A DNA stretch of 64,000 nucleotides, taken from positions 248,001-312,000 of the forward strand of contig CP145415.1 of NCBI GenBank assembly GCA_036867785.1. Direction: 5' to 3'. The position numbers were made by a program, and so were the translations under genes. Source of the stretch: Plasmodiophora brassicae (lineage: Eukaryota > Endomyxa: Phytomyxea > Phytomyxea > Plasmodiophorida). The notes under the pieces are model-generated. The model was not told where the DNA came from. It made no database searches and saw only the letters and a list, made by a program, of their open reading frames with translations. This document shows, piece after piece, positions 1-9,755 of this stretch (positions are counted from its first letter, which is position 1; the number at the start of each line of letters is the position of its first letter).

Positions 1-744
1 CTCGGCGCAGGCCGACCTCGCGCGGACGTACGTGCCGGCGCTGTCGTTGACGGCGACGTAGTTCGCCGGGTACGACATGGTGGCCGCCGGCATGTCGCGC
101 TCGTTGATCGGGAACCGGCGCCCGCGCCGACCCTTCAGGTTCGTCGACGCGAGCGTGACGCCGGATGACGTCGCCAGGTCGGTCAGCAGGGCGGCCACGT
201 TCGCGATTCGCGTGTTCAGGACGCGGCGCAGGGCGACGTTGAACCCGACGACCTTGTGGAACGAGGCGTTCGTACCCGCGGAAACCATGTAGGACAGGGA
301 GATGACGCAGTTGAGCTTGTACGGGCGCCCCGTTCGCGTCTGCTCTGCTCGGTCGACCTTGTCGCGCAGGCGCTGTAGGACGGCACGGCCGGCGTCGCGT
401 GCTTCAATGATCGACCGTTTCATGATGGCGGGCAGCCAGGCATCGGGTCCCGCTGGTGGGTGCCCTTTGAACATTGTCTGGAGCGCCGCGTTCAGGATCG
501 TGTGGAAGCGTTGCTCTTTGGATACCGGCGGGGAGGCCAGGCTAGACGGAGCGGAGCGCTTCTTCGCGACCGTCCGCGTTGACGCGGGCGGTCGCGACGT
601 ACTCGGCGGCGAGCTGCGACGTCGACGCATGTCCACGGCAGCGGTTTGTGGGCGCTGGGGACCGGATCCGGCCGCGACGTCGTTCGCGACGAGAGCGGCG
701 ACCGCGACGATGACAAGCATCGCCGGTAGCAGTGAAGCGGCCAT
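1..744 (-). CDS. Secreted protein of unknown function, 3' end cut by the window edge
   Basis: One open frame runs leftward from an ATG at 744 to the window edge (248 codons, no stop). Residues 1-26 form a clear signal peptide, with a hydrophobic core MLVIVAVAALVA ending at a small-residue cleavage site. A basic, Ser/Pro/Arg-rich stretch follows to about residue 75, then a more ordered part with helices around KEQRFHTILNAALQTMF and the segment KLNCVISLSYMVSAGTNASF. The protein is therefore probably exported or in the secretory pathway. I do not recognise the family. Its place beside other signal-peptide genes fits a secretome-rich region. Confidence is good for the coding frame and none is claimed for function. 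Confidence 0.7.
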   Translation of the reverse strand, partial: MAASLLPAMLVIVAVAALVANDVAAGSGPQRPQTAAVDMRRRRSSPPSTSRPPASTRTVAKKRSAPSSLASPPVSKEQRFHTILNAALQTMFKGHPPAGPDAWLPAIMKRSIIEARDAGRAVLQRLRDKVDRAEQTRTGRPYKLNCVISLSYMVSAGTNASFHKVVGFNVALRRVLNTRIANVAALLTDLATSSGVTLASTNLKGRRGRRFPINERDMPAATMSYPANYVAVNDSAGTYVRARSACAE

Positions 745-1059
745 GTTATTCTGACGACTTGCAGAAAGCGTTTGGAGTGCCGCCCGCAGTTTCCAGCCAG
801 CCTGGATCGGTGGCTGTCCTACTGGACCAAAACGAACACGGATTGGCAAAAATAGCCCAACGACGAGTGATCGTCAGCGTCACCGAACGCTCTACGGCCT
901 ACGCGATGGAGCCACCGTGTCGCTCAGCGAGGCTATGCTCGCCACTTAGCCACTCGTTTAAGTCAACGATGTAGGCTATATATCTGGTATGCCAGTTGAC
1001 TTTGACGTGAGCACTGAGCAGTACTACGCAGGCAATTAATACACTGATAATGTCACGGA

Positions 1060-1097
1060 ATGTTTAGCGCCAGTGTAGACTGGCGCTACTAAACTGG
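1060..1097. repeat. Short imperfect palindrome
   Basis: GTTTAGCGCCAGT is followed after four bases by ACTGGCGCTACTAAAC. The arms are complementary apart from a 3-base insertion. It lies just left of the larger foldback at 1105-1357, in the 745-1544 stretch, where I find no gene. Confidence 0.6.
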
Positions 1098-1104
1098 TTC
1101 TACA

Positions 1105-1357
1105 ATTCCACCGAGCAGCGAAGGACACGGGTTGCGCCAGACGTGCCGTCCGACCCGGACATCGATGGCCTCGAGGACATCACGGGTGAAAACTCCCCAG
1201 TCCCGGACGAGCACAGAGCGATGTCCTTACGAATGCTCGTCGTTGATTCCGGGACTGGGGAATTTTCGTCGCGCGGTGTCTTCGAGGCCACCGATGTCCG
1301 GGTCGGACGGCACCTCTGGCACAATCCGTGTCCATCGCTGTTCGGTGTTACTGGAAT
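1105..1357. repeat. Foldback (long inverted repeat) element, about 100-bp arms
   Basis: The arms at about 1105-1206 and 1246-1357 are reverse complements with scattered mismatches; both contain GTGCCGTCCGACCCGGACAT or its complement. The short centre contains a second small hairpin (CGAGCA/TGCTCG). Open frames across it on both strands are consequences of the palindrome and are not annotated as genes. It resembles a MITE or an inverted-repeat RNA source, but I see no target-site duplication. Confidence 0.75.
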
Positions 1358-1544
1358 GACTAATGAGTCAGCTGCAAACGACGCCCAATAGAAGAATGAC
1401 TGCCAGCAACAGCACCCGCTGCTGGCGATCGCAGTCGCACCGCCCCTTTCTGTCAAAAGTATCTGCATGTTGCTACCCGACACAGGCAACATAAAGGGGT
1501 ACACAGGGAACAACAAGCCTTAACGAGTAAGGGATGGACAAGGT

Positions 1545-2042
1545 TTACGTAGCTGCAGCTTCAGCTTTGATGTCATGCGAGCAGATATCTCCGGCCAATG
1601 GACTTGGTATCGAGAGCGCGTCTTCGAACAGACGAGCAGTATCCAGATCGTATTCGTCGTCGGTTGCATAAATGAATAGGGCCTGTAGCTCGCGTGGCGT
1701 GACAGGGACGCCAGGTTCGTCACTCAGCTTGGGGAACAATTTGCAGCCAATGAACCATACAAGGTTCCGTATCTGGGACGAGGTCAGCTGACCGCAATCA
1801 ACAAGATCGTACAGCATGATAATGCGAGCAACGCTGGCTTCCTCCGAGCGGTAGTCAGGGAACGCCTCACCCTTGTCTGGGTCAGCGATCAGCGAATGGC
1901 GATTCTTCAGTACGTAGTCTTCAATCGGGGCGAAGTCATCCGGAGACGCCTCCACAACACGGCAAAACTCCTCCGTCTCGTACACGCCGCCCCCACATGT
2001 GACCAGGCGGAAGGCAAGGATCACAACCAGCACAGGCAGCAT
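1545..2042 (-). CDS. Secreted orphan-family protein, member 1 (165 aa)
   Basis: The ATG at 2042 begins a signal peptide (MLPVLVVILAFRLVTCGGG). The mature part matches the products at 7466-7957 and 9756-10301: an acidic start with SPDDF, a YVLKNR block, EAFPD, then MLYDLVDC, SQIRNLVWFIGC and LFP, and a helical tail ending near DLDTARLFEDAL. It has no introns. Two or more Cys in the mature chain suggest disulfides. I know of no named family with this pattern. A small, secreted, expanded and divergent protein beside repeats suggests an effector-like or surface role, which is inference. Confidence 0.75.
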   Translation of the reverse strand: MLPVLVVILAFRLVTCGGGVYETEEFCRVVEASPDDFAPIEDYVLKNRHSLIADPDKGEAFPDYRSEEASVARIIMLYDLVDCGQLTSSQIRNLVWFIGCKLFPKLSDEPGVPVTPRELQALFIYATDDEYDLDTARLFEDALSIPSPLAGDICSHDIKAEAAAT

Positions 2043-2654
2043 ACCGGACGCGACCGGACGATTGACGAGCTGGCAACCCTGGCCGGTCTAAATTGGGACC
2101 CGGACCCCGTCGCGGACCCCTCACGGGCACCGTGAACGGAACCGGTGACGAGTTGCAGGTCGGACACGTCTGCACCATGTTCCGAACCGGAAATCGCTCT
2201 TTATACTGCTGTTGTAACATCAACTGCCGCGATGTTTCGCTCATGCTTCGAAATTCACATAGCCGATGGGGTATTAAATTCGGGTCGTTAGACATCGTTT
2301 CCCCGTGGCAAGTTCACGTCCAATGTCCGCTGATACGTATCACTTTGCTATTGTCAACGTTTGGATCGTTTCGTCGCATCGCCCGGGATGGCTCGCCGAT
2401 CGCGTTCTCGTGCACCGGCCGCTAAGGAGCCGAGGCGGCGCGTAACGTCACACCAACGACAACCGTACCTGCGCTGTCTCATTGCCTTATTAGTCTCGTC
2501 AACAACGTGGACTTGCGCCGAGTGACTTTCGAGATCGTCGTCCCGGTCGTCTTCACGGTCGCCGTCATTATCCCCTCCGCGTTCACGGTCGCCGTCACGG
2601 TCCACATCACGTTCACCCACGCGGTCTTGTTCGCGAGAAGAAGAATCATCCACG
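2043..2654. other. Intergenic, no firmly supported gene
   Basis: An ATG at 2389 opens a short basic frame with a hydrophobic stretch (CLIALLVSS) that stops at about 2525. It could be a first exon of the gene at 2655-3415, but I could not find a convincing splice junction. The minus strand at about 2500-2650 encodes only an Arg/Asp low-complexity run. Confidence 0.4.
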
Positions 2655-3415
2655 TTGGTGGACAGCTTACTGTTCACGCGTTTGCTATCAAAGTCTCACG
2701 ATCACCGCAGACAAAACGAAGAAGGCAGGATTGTTAGCCCTGCTGATCCTTTCGCACCTGATGCGCGTCGGCGTCCAATCCCGTCTGGACCTCTTGCGCG
2801 GTACCTGTCCCCGCAAGATGTGCGAGCTCAGAAGACACCTCAGCGGATGGCCGTGCGTGCCGAAATGGAGTCCTTAACGTCCTTGTAAGTTTCGTATGCT
2901 TGGGTACAGCTGTGCATACATGACGTTCTGCCCTCATAAATATAGGCATTACCGCGACGATTATCTGAAGGCGCTTGGTGGCCAGAAAAAGGCCATAACC
3001 ATGAAGATACACCAACAGCTTGTCGATTGGTTGCGCCTGCGGGACGATCTCACCGATGATGCCGTTAATCTGTACACCTATGAGTACACACGTCTCAGTA
3101 AGAACATGACAACCCTCGACTTCTAGCGACATTAATAACGTTCCGTTGGCAGTGGTCAAGCAAGAACTGTCCAAGCGGCGAACTCATCTGGGCGTTCTGG
3201 TCCAGAAGGAAGGCTCGAAAAGTCGCCTGAAGAGACGCCGGCCTCCCATAATTGACGACACGGGATCGAAAAAGTTCGAGTTCCTGGCAAGCCTATGGCA
3301 GGAACTGAGGAACGACGATGACGGGAGTGCCGTATGGACTGACGCAAGGCTCCTGAAGTCTACGGTCAGCAAAATCCGTCGAACCATCGAATCCATCGTC
3401 AACAAGGCTCCGTAG
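2655..3415 (+). CDS. Unrecognised basic protein, three exons, 5' end uncertain
   Basis: Exons are about 2655-2884, 2946-3097 and 3153-3415. The introns are 61 bp (GTAAGTTTCG...ATATAG) and 55 bp (GTAAGAACAT...TTGGCAG), and splicing keeps one frame across three otherwise separate open frames. The product has a helical, Leu/Lys-rich middle (KIHQQLVDWLRLRDDL), a basic stretch (KSRLKRRRPP) that could be a nuclear signal, and a C-terminal helix ending TVSKIRRTIESIVNKAP. I recognise no domain. The first exon probably begins further left or at one of its internal ATGs. The clean introns are the main evidence that this is a real gene. Confidence 0.6.
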
Positions 3416-3686
3416 TGAATTTATACATGTTGACGCTTACCTTTGTGGCAACACACCTGGTCATGAATGTACATCGCATGCAATTATGCATCCAGTAGGC
3501 TACGTCGGAAAGGGTAGGATGTGTCCGAATGGATACGACCGTGACGCAGGTGACGTGGCCCAATTGTATCCAACCGGCTACGCATGAGACACGGATGGCG
3601 TGACACTTGTGTGTCCAACACGCTGCACAAGTGCCACGAACTTGTGTCCCGTTGTGTCATCCTTTGCGGGTTGCGGTGCCACCCGG

Positions 3687-3799
3687 TCACAGGAATGGAT
3701 GCCTTAACGTGACGCCCTGGACACAAATCGGCTACCCCAAAGAGCACCCCGTCACAGGATTGGATGCCTTACCGTGACCTCCTGGACACAAATCGGCTG
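3687..3799. repeat. Two-copy direct repeat of about 48 bp
   Basis: Copies at 3687-3734 and 3751-3799 share GGATGCCTTA, CGTGAC, CCTGGACACAAATCGGCT and an upstream GTCACAGGA, with a few differences. The right copy lies inside the 3' end of the ankyrin gene, so it encodes that protein's last residues. The 3416-3731 stretch otherwise holds no supported gene. Confidence 0.7.
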
Positions 3800-4799
3800 T
3801 CTCCAGGACACATTTGGGATACAACAGCCCTCGCCAAACTTTTGTATCCAAAACGTGGCCGATCTGCTCCCTGTGTGTAGTCGTCGCGTTGCTGCGACTG
3901 ATCAGCTCCTGCATAAGCGCTGTCCGCTCGGCGAAGCCATATTGGCGGGCTAGGTCGAGAGGTGTCCTTCCGTAGCGATCACGCTGGTCGAGGCGTGCCC
4001 CCTGCAATTTCAAGTACCGTATGACGCTGGTCATGGCGTCCAAATTGGCATGGCGATACTCGCGAGCGCCGGCCGTCCAGACGGCCGTGTGAAGAGGCGA
4101 GAATCCGTTACGCATGTCCTTGGATTGCAGGACACCATTGATCAACGCCGCCGGTCGCGATCGCAGAAAGTTCCTCAATCCTTGCTCAACACGATCGGCA
4201 GCCAGTAGACGAATTAATCGATGGACACTCGTCTCTCCACGACGCAATATTGGGCAGTCATGGTCCCAGTTCTCCAGTTCGGGGTGTTGATCCAGCAGTA
4301 TGCTGATAGCGCGCAGCTGAATGCCACTCGACACTTGGTTGCGCTTCAGCCAGATGATGTAGCCAAGAGGGTCAGCTGAATCATTTCGCAACGCCATATC
4401 GACGATTTTCTGGGCACGTACGTCGACGAATACCTCAAGCTGGTTGGGACGGAGTTCAGGAATCCGACGGATCGGGTCATCTTCGCGGACGGTCATCTCC
4501 GGCGGTAGAGGTGGCGTTGCAGTAGTGTCTCGAGAATCATCCGTGTTCTCCCGCAGGTCATCTACGACATCATTGCCAGTCGTACTGGGCACAGTGGCAG
4601 GAGCTGCGCGCGTCGGCGCTGACGTCGAGAGCAACCTGACACCGGCAGCAGCAACAACGGTGCAGGACACGAGACCCAGTGCGACCAATGCGATTGCGCG
4701 ACATGACAGGCCGACGTGATATCCCGTTTTCGACCTAGGCGCCGCAGGTATGCCAAGCAGCGCCGCTGTTTCGCGAGGCACCGCTGGCGTCGCAGTCAT
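3732..4799 (-). CDS. Membrane-anchored ankyrin-repeat protein (about 355 aa)
   Basis: I chose the ATG at 4799 because it puts a single hydrophobic segment (CRAIALVALGLVSCTVVAAAG) at residues 30-50 after a short basic N-terminus, as in a type II signal anchor. The frame stays open upstream to 5024. A Thr/Pro-rich linker follows, then a helical region and at least one good ankyrin unit: NGFSPLHTAVW followed by RDRYGRTPLDLARQYG. The last 45 residues run into a direct repeat and look unrelated to ankyrin, so the C-terminus may have been altered by that repeat. Ankyrin repeats bind other proteins; the partner is unknown. Confidence 0.7.
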   Translation of the reverse strand: MTATPAVPRETAALLGIPAAPRSKTGYHVGLSCRAIALVALGLVSCTVVAAAGVRLLSTSAPTRAAPATVPSTTGNDVVDDLRENTDDSRDTTATPPLPPEMTVREDDPIRRIPELRPNQLEVFVDVRAQKIVDMALRNDSADPLGYIIWLKRNQVSSGIQLRAISILLDQHPELENWDHDCPILRRGETSVHRLIRLLAADRVEQGLRNFLRSRPAALINGVLQSKDMRNGFSPLHTAVWTAGAREYRHANLDAMTSVIRYLKLQGARLDQRDRYGRTPLDLARQYGFAERTALMQELISRSNATTTHREQIGHVLDTKVWRGLLYPKCVLETADLCPGGHGKASNPVTGCSLG

Positions 4800-5118
4800 G
4801 ATCACGAGGATGTCAACAAATGTCACCGCAACCACCGCGACCCGCGGACGGAAGCGCGCCGGCGCAGTCCGCAACCCGCGGAAGCCGTCCGCAACCCGCG
4901 GAAGTTGCCTGCGCATTCCGCAACCCCGGAAGTTGCCTGCGCAGAAGTGCGTTTGTGGCACAACTGTAGAGACTGTTAATTGCGCGGTACGAAGCGGGAT
5001 CGGCGTGCGGCCAACGCCAACCAATGCAACGTTGCTTGATGGGGTACCGTTGACACAGACACATATGTTGGGACGACACGTGCCTATGGAATTGTATAAA
5101 GGCAGCGAATGGCTGGGC
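4800..5118. other. Intergenic with short direct repeats and a TATA-like motif
   Basis: GGAAGTTGCCTGCGCA occurs twice between 4900 and 4945, with related CCGCGGAAG copies just left of it. These lie upstream of the ankyrin gene. TATAAA at 5094-5099 sits 20 bp left of the LTR-like repeat at 5119. TGGGC at 5114-5118 is the left copy of that element's target-site duplication. Confidence 0.5.
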
Positions 5119-5210
5119 TGTGAGGACTGTCCGGAATAAACCGAGAACCCCGCGACGGACTTCGCCAGTCCGTCAAAGCGTTCGTTGCATCAGCTTGCCT
5201 GATCGTGACA
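5119..5210. repeat. Left LTR-like terminal repeat
   Basis: Identical to 6824-6915. It contains AATAAA at about 5136, which could act as a polyadenylation signal. Confidence 0.8.
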
Positions 5211-5249
5211 TTTTGACGGACTACCTATCCCACCACCCTCCTGTCGATC

Positions 5250-6510
5250 CCGCCTCGGCATCTCCTGCAGAACGTCAAGGCCTCGGTGGTACCTGGTCGA
5301 AGTCCCAGAGTACGTGTCCCGCCGTGCTGTATGCCTCTCAGGCCACCGGTGTTCCCCTGACCGCTTGCTGTCTCTTCCCGTCCGTCCGTGCCGATCTCGC
5401 CTCGGCATCTCCCGCAGAACGTCAAGGCCTCGGTCGTACCTGGTCCAAGTCCCAGAGTGCGTGTCCCGCCGTGCTGTATGCCTCTCAGGCCACCGGTGTT
5501 CCCCTGACCGCTTGCTGTCTCTTCCCGTCCGTCCGTGCCGATCTCGCCTCGGCATCCCCCGCAGAACGTCAAGGCCTCGGTCGTACCTGGTCCAAGTCCC
5601 AGAGTGCGTGTCCCGCCGTGCTGTATGCCTCTCAGGCCACCGGTGTTCCCCTGACCGCTTGCTGTCTCTTCCCGTCCGTCCGTGCCGATCTCGCCTCGGC
5701 ATCCCCCGCAGAACGTCAAGGCCTCGGTCGTACCTGGTCCAAGTCCCAGAGTGCGTGTCCCGCCGTGCTGTATGCCTCTCAGGCCACCGGTGTTCCCCTG
5801 ACCGCTTGCTGTCTCTTCCCGCCCGTCCGTCCGTCCGTGCCGATCTCGCCTCGGCATCCCCCGCAGAACGTCAAGGCCTCGGTCGTACCTGGTCCAAGTC
5901 CCAGAGTGCGTGTCCCGCCGTGCTGTATGCCTCTCAGGCCACCGGTGTTCCCCTGACCGCTTGCTGTCTCTTCCCGCCCGTCCGTCCGTCCGTGCCGATC
6001 TCGCCTCGGCATCCCCCGCAAAACGTCAAGGCCTCGGTCGTACCTGGTCCAAGTCCCAGAGTGCGTGTCCCGCCGTGCTGTATGCCTCTCAGGCCACCGG
6101 TGTTCCCCTGACCGCTTGCTGTCTCTTCCCACCCGTCCGTCCGTCCGTGCCGATCTCGTCTCGGCATCCCCCGCAGAACGTCAAGGCCTTGGTCGTACCT
6201 GGTCCAAGTCCCAGAGTACGTGTCCCGCCGTGCTGTATGCCTCTCAGGCCACCGGTGTTCCCCTGACCACTTGCTGTCTCTTCCCGTCCGTCCGTGCCGA
6301 TCCCGCCTCGGCATCTCCTGCACAACGTCAAGGCCTCGGTCGCAGCTGGTCCAAGTTCCAGAGTGCGCGTGTCCCGCCGTGCTGTTTGCCTCCCAGGCCG
6401 CCGGTGTTTCCCTGACCGCTTGCTGTCTCTACCCGTCCGTCCGTCCGCCAATGTCGATCCCGCCTCGGCATCTCCTGCACAACGTCAAGGCCTCGGTTGC
6501 GACGTGCTGT
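5250..6510. repeat. Tandem array, eight 147-155-bp units
   Basis: The word GCCGTGCTGT recurs at 5321, 5468, 5615, 5762, 5917, 6072, 6227 and 6376. Spacings are 147, 147, 147, 155, 155, 155 and 149. The 8-bp step comes from extra CCGTC-type units inside each copy. Every frame is open through the array because a 147-bp unit without stops repeats, so the long predicted proteins are artefacts. Confidence 0.9.
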
Positions 6511-6529
6511 CACTAACCAAACCTGTTCG

Positions 6530-6750
6530 TCCGTCTGCCCGCCCGCCCGTCTCTCCGTCCGTCTTCTAATCCGTCCGTCTGCCCGTTCGTCCGTCTGTCC
6601 GTCCGTCTGCCCGTTCGTCCGTCTGTCCGTCCGTCTGCCCGTTCGTCCGTCTGTCCGTCCGTCTGCCCGCCCGTCTGCCTGCTCATCGTTCGTCTGTCCG
6701 TCCGTCTGCCCGCCCGTCTGCCTGCTCATCCGCCTGTCCGTTCGTCTGCG
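6530..6750. repeat. Microsatellite of CCGTC/CGTCTG units
   Basis: Runs of CGTCCGTCTGTCCGTC and CTGCCCGTTCGTC recur with a higher-order period near 28 bp. This is the right part of the element's interior. Confidence 0.85.
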
Positions 6751-6823
6751 ACCCATCAGAGGCCATCCGTCTGCCCTTCTATCCCGGACCCGTCAGAGGC
6801 CCATCGCTAGAAGGGGACTATTA

Positions 6824-6915
6824 TGTGAGGACTGTCCGGAATAAACCGAGAACCCCGCGACGGACTTCGCCAGTCCGTCAAAGCGTTCGTTGCATCAGCT
6901 TGCCTGATCGTGACA
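6824..6915. repeat. Right LTR-like terminal repeat
   Basis: Identical over all 92 bp to 5119-5210 and followed directly by the TGGGC target duplication at 6916-6920. Confidence 0.8.
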
Positions 6916-6920
6916 TGGGC

Positions 6921-7465
6921 GAGTGTAAACGCACGTTTAAAGCAACAGGAGGCTGTACCCCCTCTCTCAGTACGCGTTCATACCATGGCCACGGCCCTGA
7001 CAACGCTGACAACGTGACCAGACTCGATGACCTTTTCTAACCCCTCTGATGCGCTTTGCAAGTGTTGAAGTGGTCACGCAAACGACCAGCGTTCTTTACA
7101 ACGCAGGCGTTGCAATAATTATTGCTTGTGTTGCGCACGAGCGCTGCCCGTCCGGTGGTGAATGCATCGGCCGGGTCTGAATGCTTCTTCCTTTTTCGGT
7201 CTCCTCGCGCCAGCTCGCTGTTAATGAACATTTCGACCACAACGACAGACGTTACACGCATACGTGCACCACAATGGCTCTGGGGCGTTAAATGTCTGGG
7301 CGAGCTTTATTCGTCGTTGACTTCTCATGTACAGACACACGTGTTGGTATTACGATGGATAATGAACGCATTCTTGGCTGGGGAAAATCTGTGATGCCTG
7401 GTGTTTCACTGCGCCTGGACAATGGAGGCGGCGGGGTTCGCAGCGTGTGGGTATAGCATCATTGA
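6921..7465. other. Intergenic, nothing recognised
   Basis: Only short open frames without domain, signal peptide or splice support are present. Confidence 0.4.
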
Positions 7466-7957
7466 TCAGACTTGACAAACGTCTCGATCCAAAAGGTCGG
7501 AGATAACGCCTTCGAGCAAGAAGAAGCGGGCAGCGTCTATTTCGACATCCTCACTGACTGCATAATGATACAATGCCAGGAGTTCGCCTTGAGTTATAGG
7601 AACGCCACCGAGGTAGGGAAATAGGACGCAGCCAATGTACTGCACGAGCCTTCGTATCTGGCTAGCGGTCAAGTCGGTGCAATCAACGACATCGTACAGC
7701 ATGGTCAGTCGGGAAACAGGTCTTCCAGATGAGCGGCGGGTTTCAGGGAACGCTTCGATGTCGGATGGATCATTGCTGAACGCCCTGCTGTTCATCACCA
7801 GGTACCTCCCAATCTGTTCGTAATCCTCCGGAGAGCGCTCGACCATATCGGCAAAGGTGTCCGACCTGTACGTCATAGTCTCACAGACGCCTGCCGCCAA
7901 GCCGATGACAACGACGGCCAACGCAGTACTGACCATCATGTCGACCTTGAAATGCAT
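7466..7957 (-). CDS. Secreted orphan-family protein, member 2 (163 aa)
   Basis: The ATG at 7957 gives MHFKVDMM followed by a signal peptide (VSTALAVVVIGLAAGVC); MM at 7936-7939 is an alternative start. The mature chain aligns along its length with the product at 1545-2042: SPEDY, RYLVMNS, EAFPE, RLTMLYDVVDC, SQIRRLVQYIGC, LFPYLGGVP, then an acidic helical tail. This member and member 1 share the Cys after MLYD(L/V)VD and the Cys after (F/Y)IG. The open frame extends upstream but into Arg-rich sequence without family resemblance, so I reject the longer start. Function unknown; probably exported. Confidence 0.75.
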   Translation of the reverse strand: MHFKVDMMVSTALAVVVIGLAAGVCETMTYRSDTFADMVERSPEDYEQIGRYLVMNSRAFSNDPSDIEAFPETRRSSGRPVSRLTMLYDVVDCTDLTASQIRRLVQYIGCVLFPYLGGVPITQGELLALYHYAVSEDVEIDAARFFLLEGVISDLLDRDVCQV

Positions 7958-9755
7958 GAGGTAGCGCCCGGGCATTGGGAAGTGTGGACCTCCGCGGCGG
8001 ACCGCGCAGTTCCAGCGGCCCACTGTGGCCACTGCCCAACTGGCAACTGCGCTGCGGACCGCGCAATGGGTGCCAGTGGCGCAACAGCACCGGCTCGGTG
8101 CGTGGTATGCACTTCTTGCGTGTCTGCGACGGACTATCGCACTCCGTGACGGTCCGGGATTCGCGCAGCTCTCCGGCACGAGTAGCGCACCGCATTCGTC
8201 AACGAGTGACGAATCACCATCCGCGACGCGTGGCTACGAACCACGCACCGCGCCGGATGTATTCGGACCTCATCGCAAAGCTAGTTGTGTTGTCGTGACA
8301 ATCGTTTCGCGTCTCGATCACCGCCCGCGATCACAATTCGGAATTCGGCGCCTCATTGTTCCTCGCATCGCGCAGATTTACCGCGAGAGCGAGTCGACAG
8401 TCAAGCCATGTGTGAGTTGATATACGGCAAGACATGCGGCACTCTCGATAACTTGGTTGTACAGAGTTCGAAACCGAAATTGTTCGAGGACGCTTCGACC
8501 ATGTCATGGACTCGCTGCTAGATCGGGGTCCCGCCCGCTCCGTTATAGTTGCGGATGGTGTTTGTGTGCAACTCCCTCCCAGTTCTACGCCCAATGGGTG
8601 CACGCCTTGCAGCTTCCATATTGACGTCGCGGATGGGCTTCTCGATAAGAACCTGGCATCCCGCCGTCTTCCCTGGATCCAAAACTCAGCGTGCCTTCCG
8701 TTCTCCGCCCTGCCAATGAGCGGTGGTCGTCGTTCTGGAGATGAACCCGACGGAGCCTCTGCCCGCGTCGTCGATACATCTCGACCTAGTCCTTCGCTAG
8801 GGTAAAACTGGAAGGTTACGACCGGAACCCGTACGTGCGGTGTGCGTACTGGTCACGGTTACGCTAGACGACACGACGCGACATGAAGGCAGACGACGAT
8901 TGTCTCCAGAACACGGAATAACCGACTGAGGTCGGTTCCCGCGGACGGTTTATTGTACGTGTTCCGGTCGTAACATTGAAACCCATACAGCACATCAGGT
9001 TGAGTTCACACGCGACTAAGCCCAGGCGCATCGTCGCAAGATCAACCCAACTGGCATCATGAGTCTAAGGTTGCAACGGGTAGCCGCAGTCATCCTATTT
9101 CGCTGGGGTCCGTTGACTGTTCTTCTGGACCTTCCCCCATGGATTGATGGATATTCCTTATGAAGCATAATCTGCATATTCCAGCCTGTCCTTCATAAAG
9201 AAGATCCATCGCTCCACTATCCGTTGCAACCTTGGACTAAATATTATAATACCACTTCGGTTGATCCCCATCCTTGAGAATTATATTAGAAGCACGTGCG
9301 CTTAGACGTCTTCGAACTCAACTGACGTACTGCTATAGTTTTCAGGTTCCGACGCCTGTACCGGAACTCTAAGCATATCGGGTGCATTCAGATCGCAATG
9401 GTACGTAGTGCCGTTACATACAACTGCAATGGCTCTTTCAGTTCTCATGTCTTCGCCATGGACCATGTCGAATTCTGCCCGCACGGCCACCTTCCCGAGT
9501 CAAGCAGGCAAGCTCAACGCTTGCAACTTGGCAGGTATGCCCAGGGCCTGGCGTAAAGTACCAATGTTCGTTCTCTTTGCCAGCCCTGCTCTTAAGGAAA
9601 CGGTTATCTAGCATGACAAATCAACGACGTATACGCTGTCGAATATGACGTCCCCGAGATCTCGAAATTCTATCGGCAACGTAGCCCTACTGCCACAGCT
9701 TCGTATAACCGAGAAATGTATTTGACAAAATGGTACATTGCAATGCAGGAACTCA
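7958..9755. other. About 1.8 kb with no supported gene
   Basis: Short frames at about 8285-8800 (+) and 9302-9490 (-) show no domain or clean introns. A weak inverted repeat lies at about 8905-8972 (GAACACG, AATAACCG and their complements). The stretch 9040-9300 is AT-richer than its surroundings. It may hold decayed coding or mobile sequence that I cannot identify. Confidence 0.4.

Larger units (their letters stand above)
5119..6915. mobile_element. TRIM-like LTR element with a satellite array inside
   Basis: Two identical 92-bp direct repeats (5119-5210 and 6824-6915) begin TGTGAGG and end GTGACA, the TG...CA ends of an LTR. The element is flanked by a 5-bp duplication, TGGGC, at 5114-5118 and 6916-6920. 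A purine run (AGAAGGGGA, about 6809-6818) lies just before the right repeat, as a polypurine tract would. No gag, protease, reverse transcriptase or integrase frame is present. The inside is a tandem array plus a CCGTC-rich microsatellite. This is the structure of a non-autonomous terminal-repeat retrotransposon in miniature, moved by another element's enzymes. Confidence 0.8.

Noticed and set aside
1100-1516. A 138-codon frame on the minus strand
   Set aside because: It lies almost wholly in the foldback, and its two halves are mirror readings of the same sequence.
5120-6569. Several long repetitive open frames on both strands in the satellite array
   Set aside because: Every frame of the stop-free 147-bp unit stays open, copies differ by 8 bp and so change frame, and there is no start context or domain.
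5119-6915. CRISPR-like array of regular repeats
   Set aside because: Units are 147-155 bp and contiguous with no unique spacers, and the DNA is eukaryotic.
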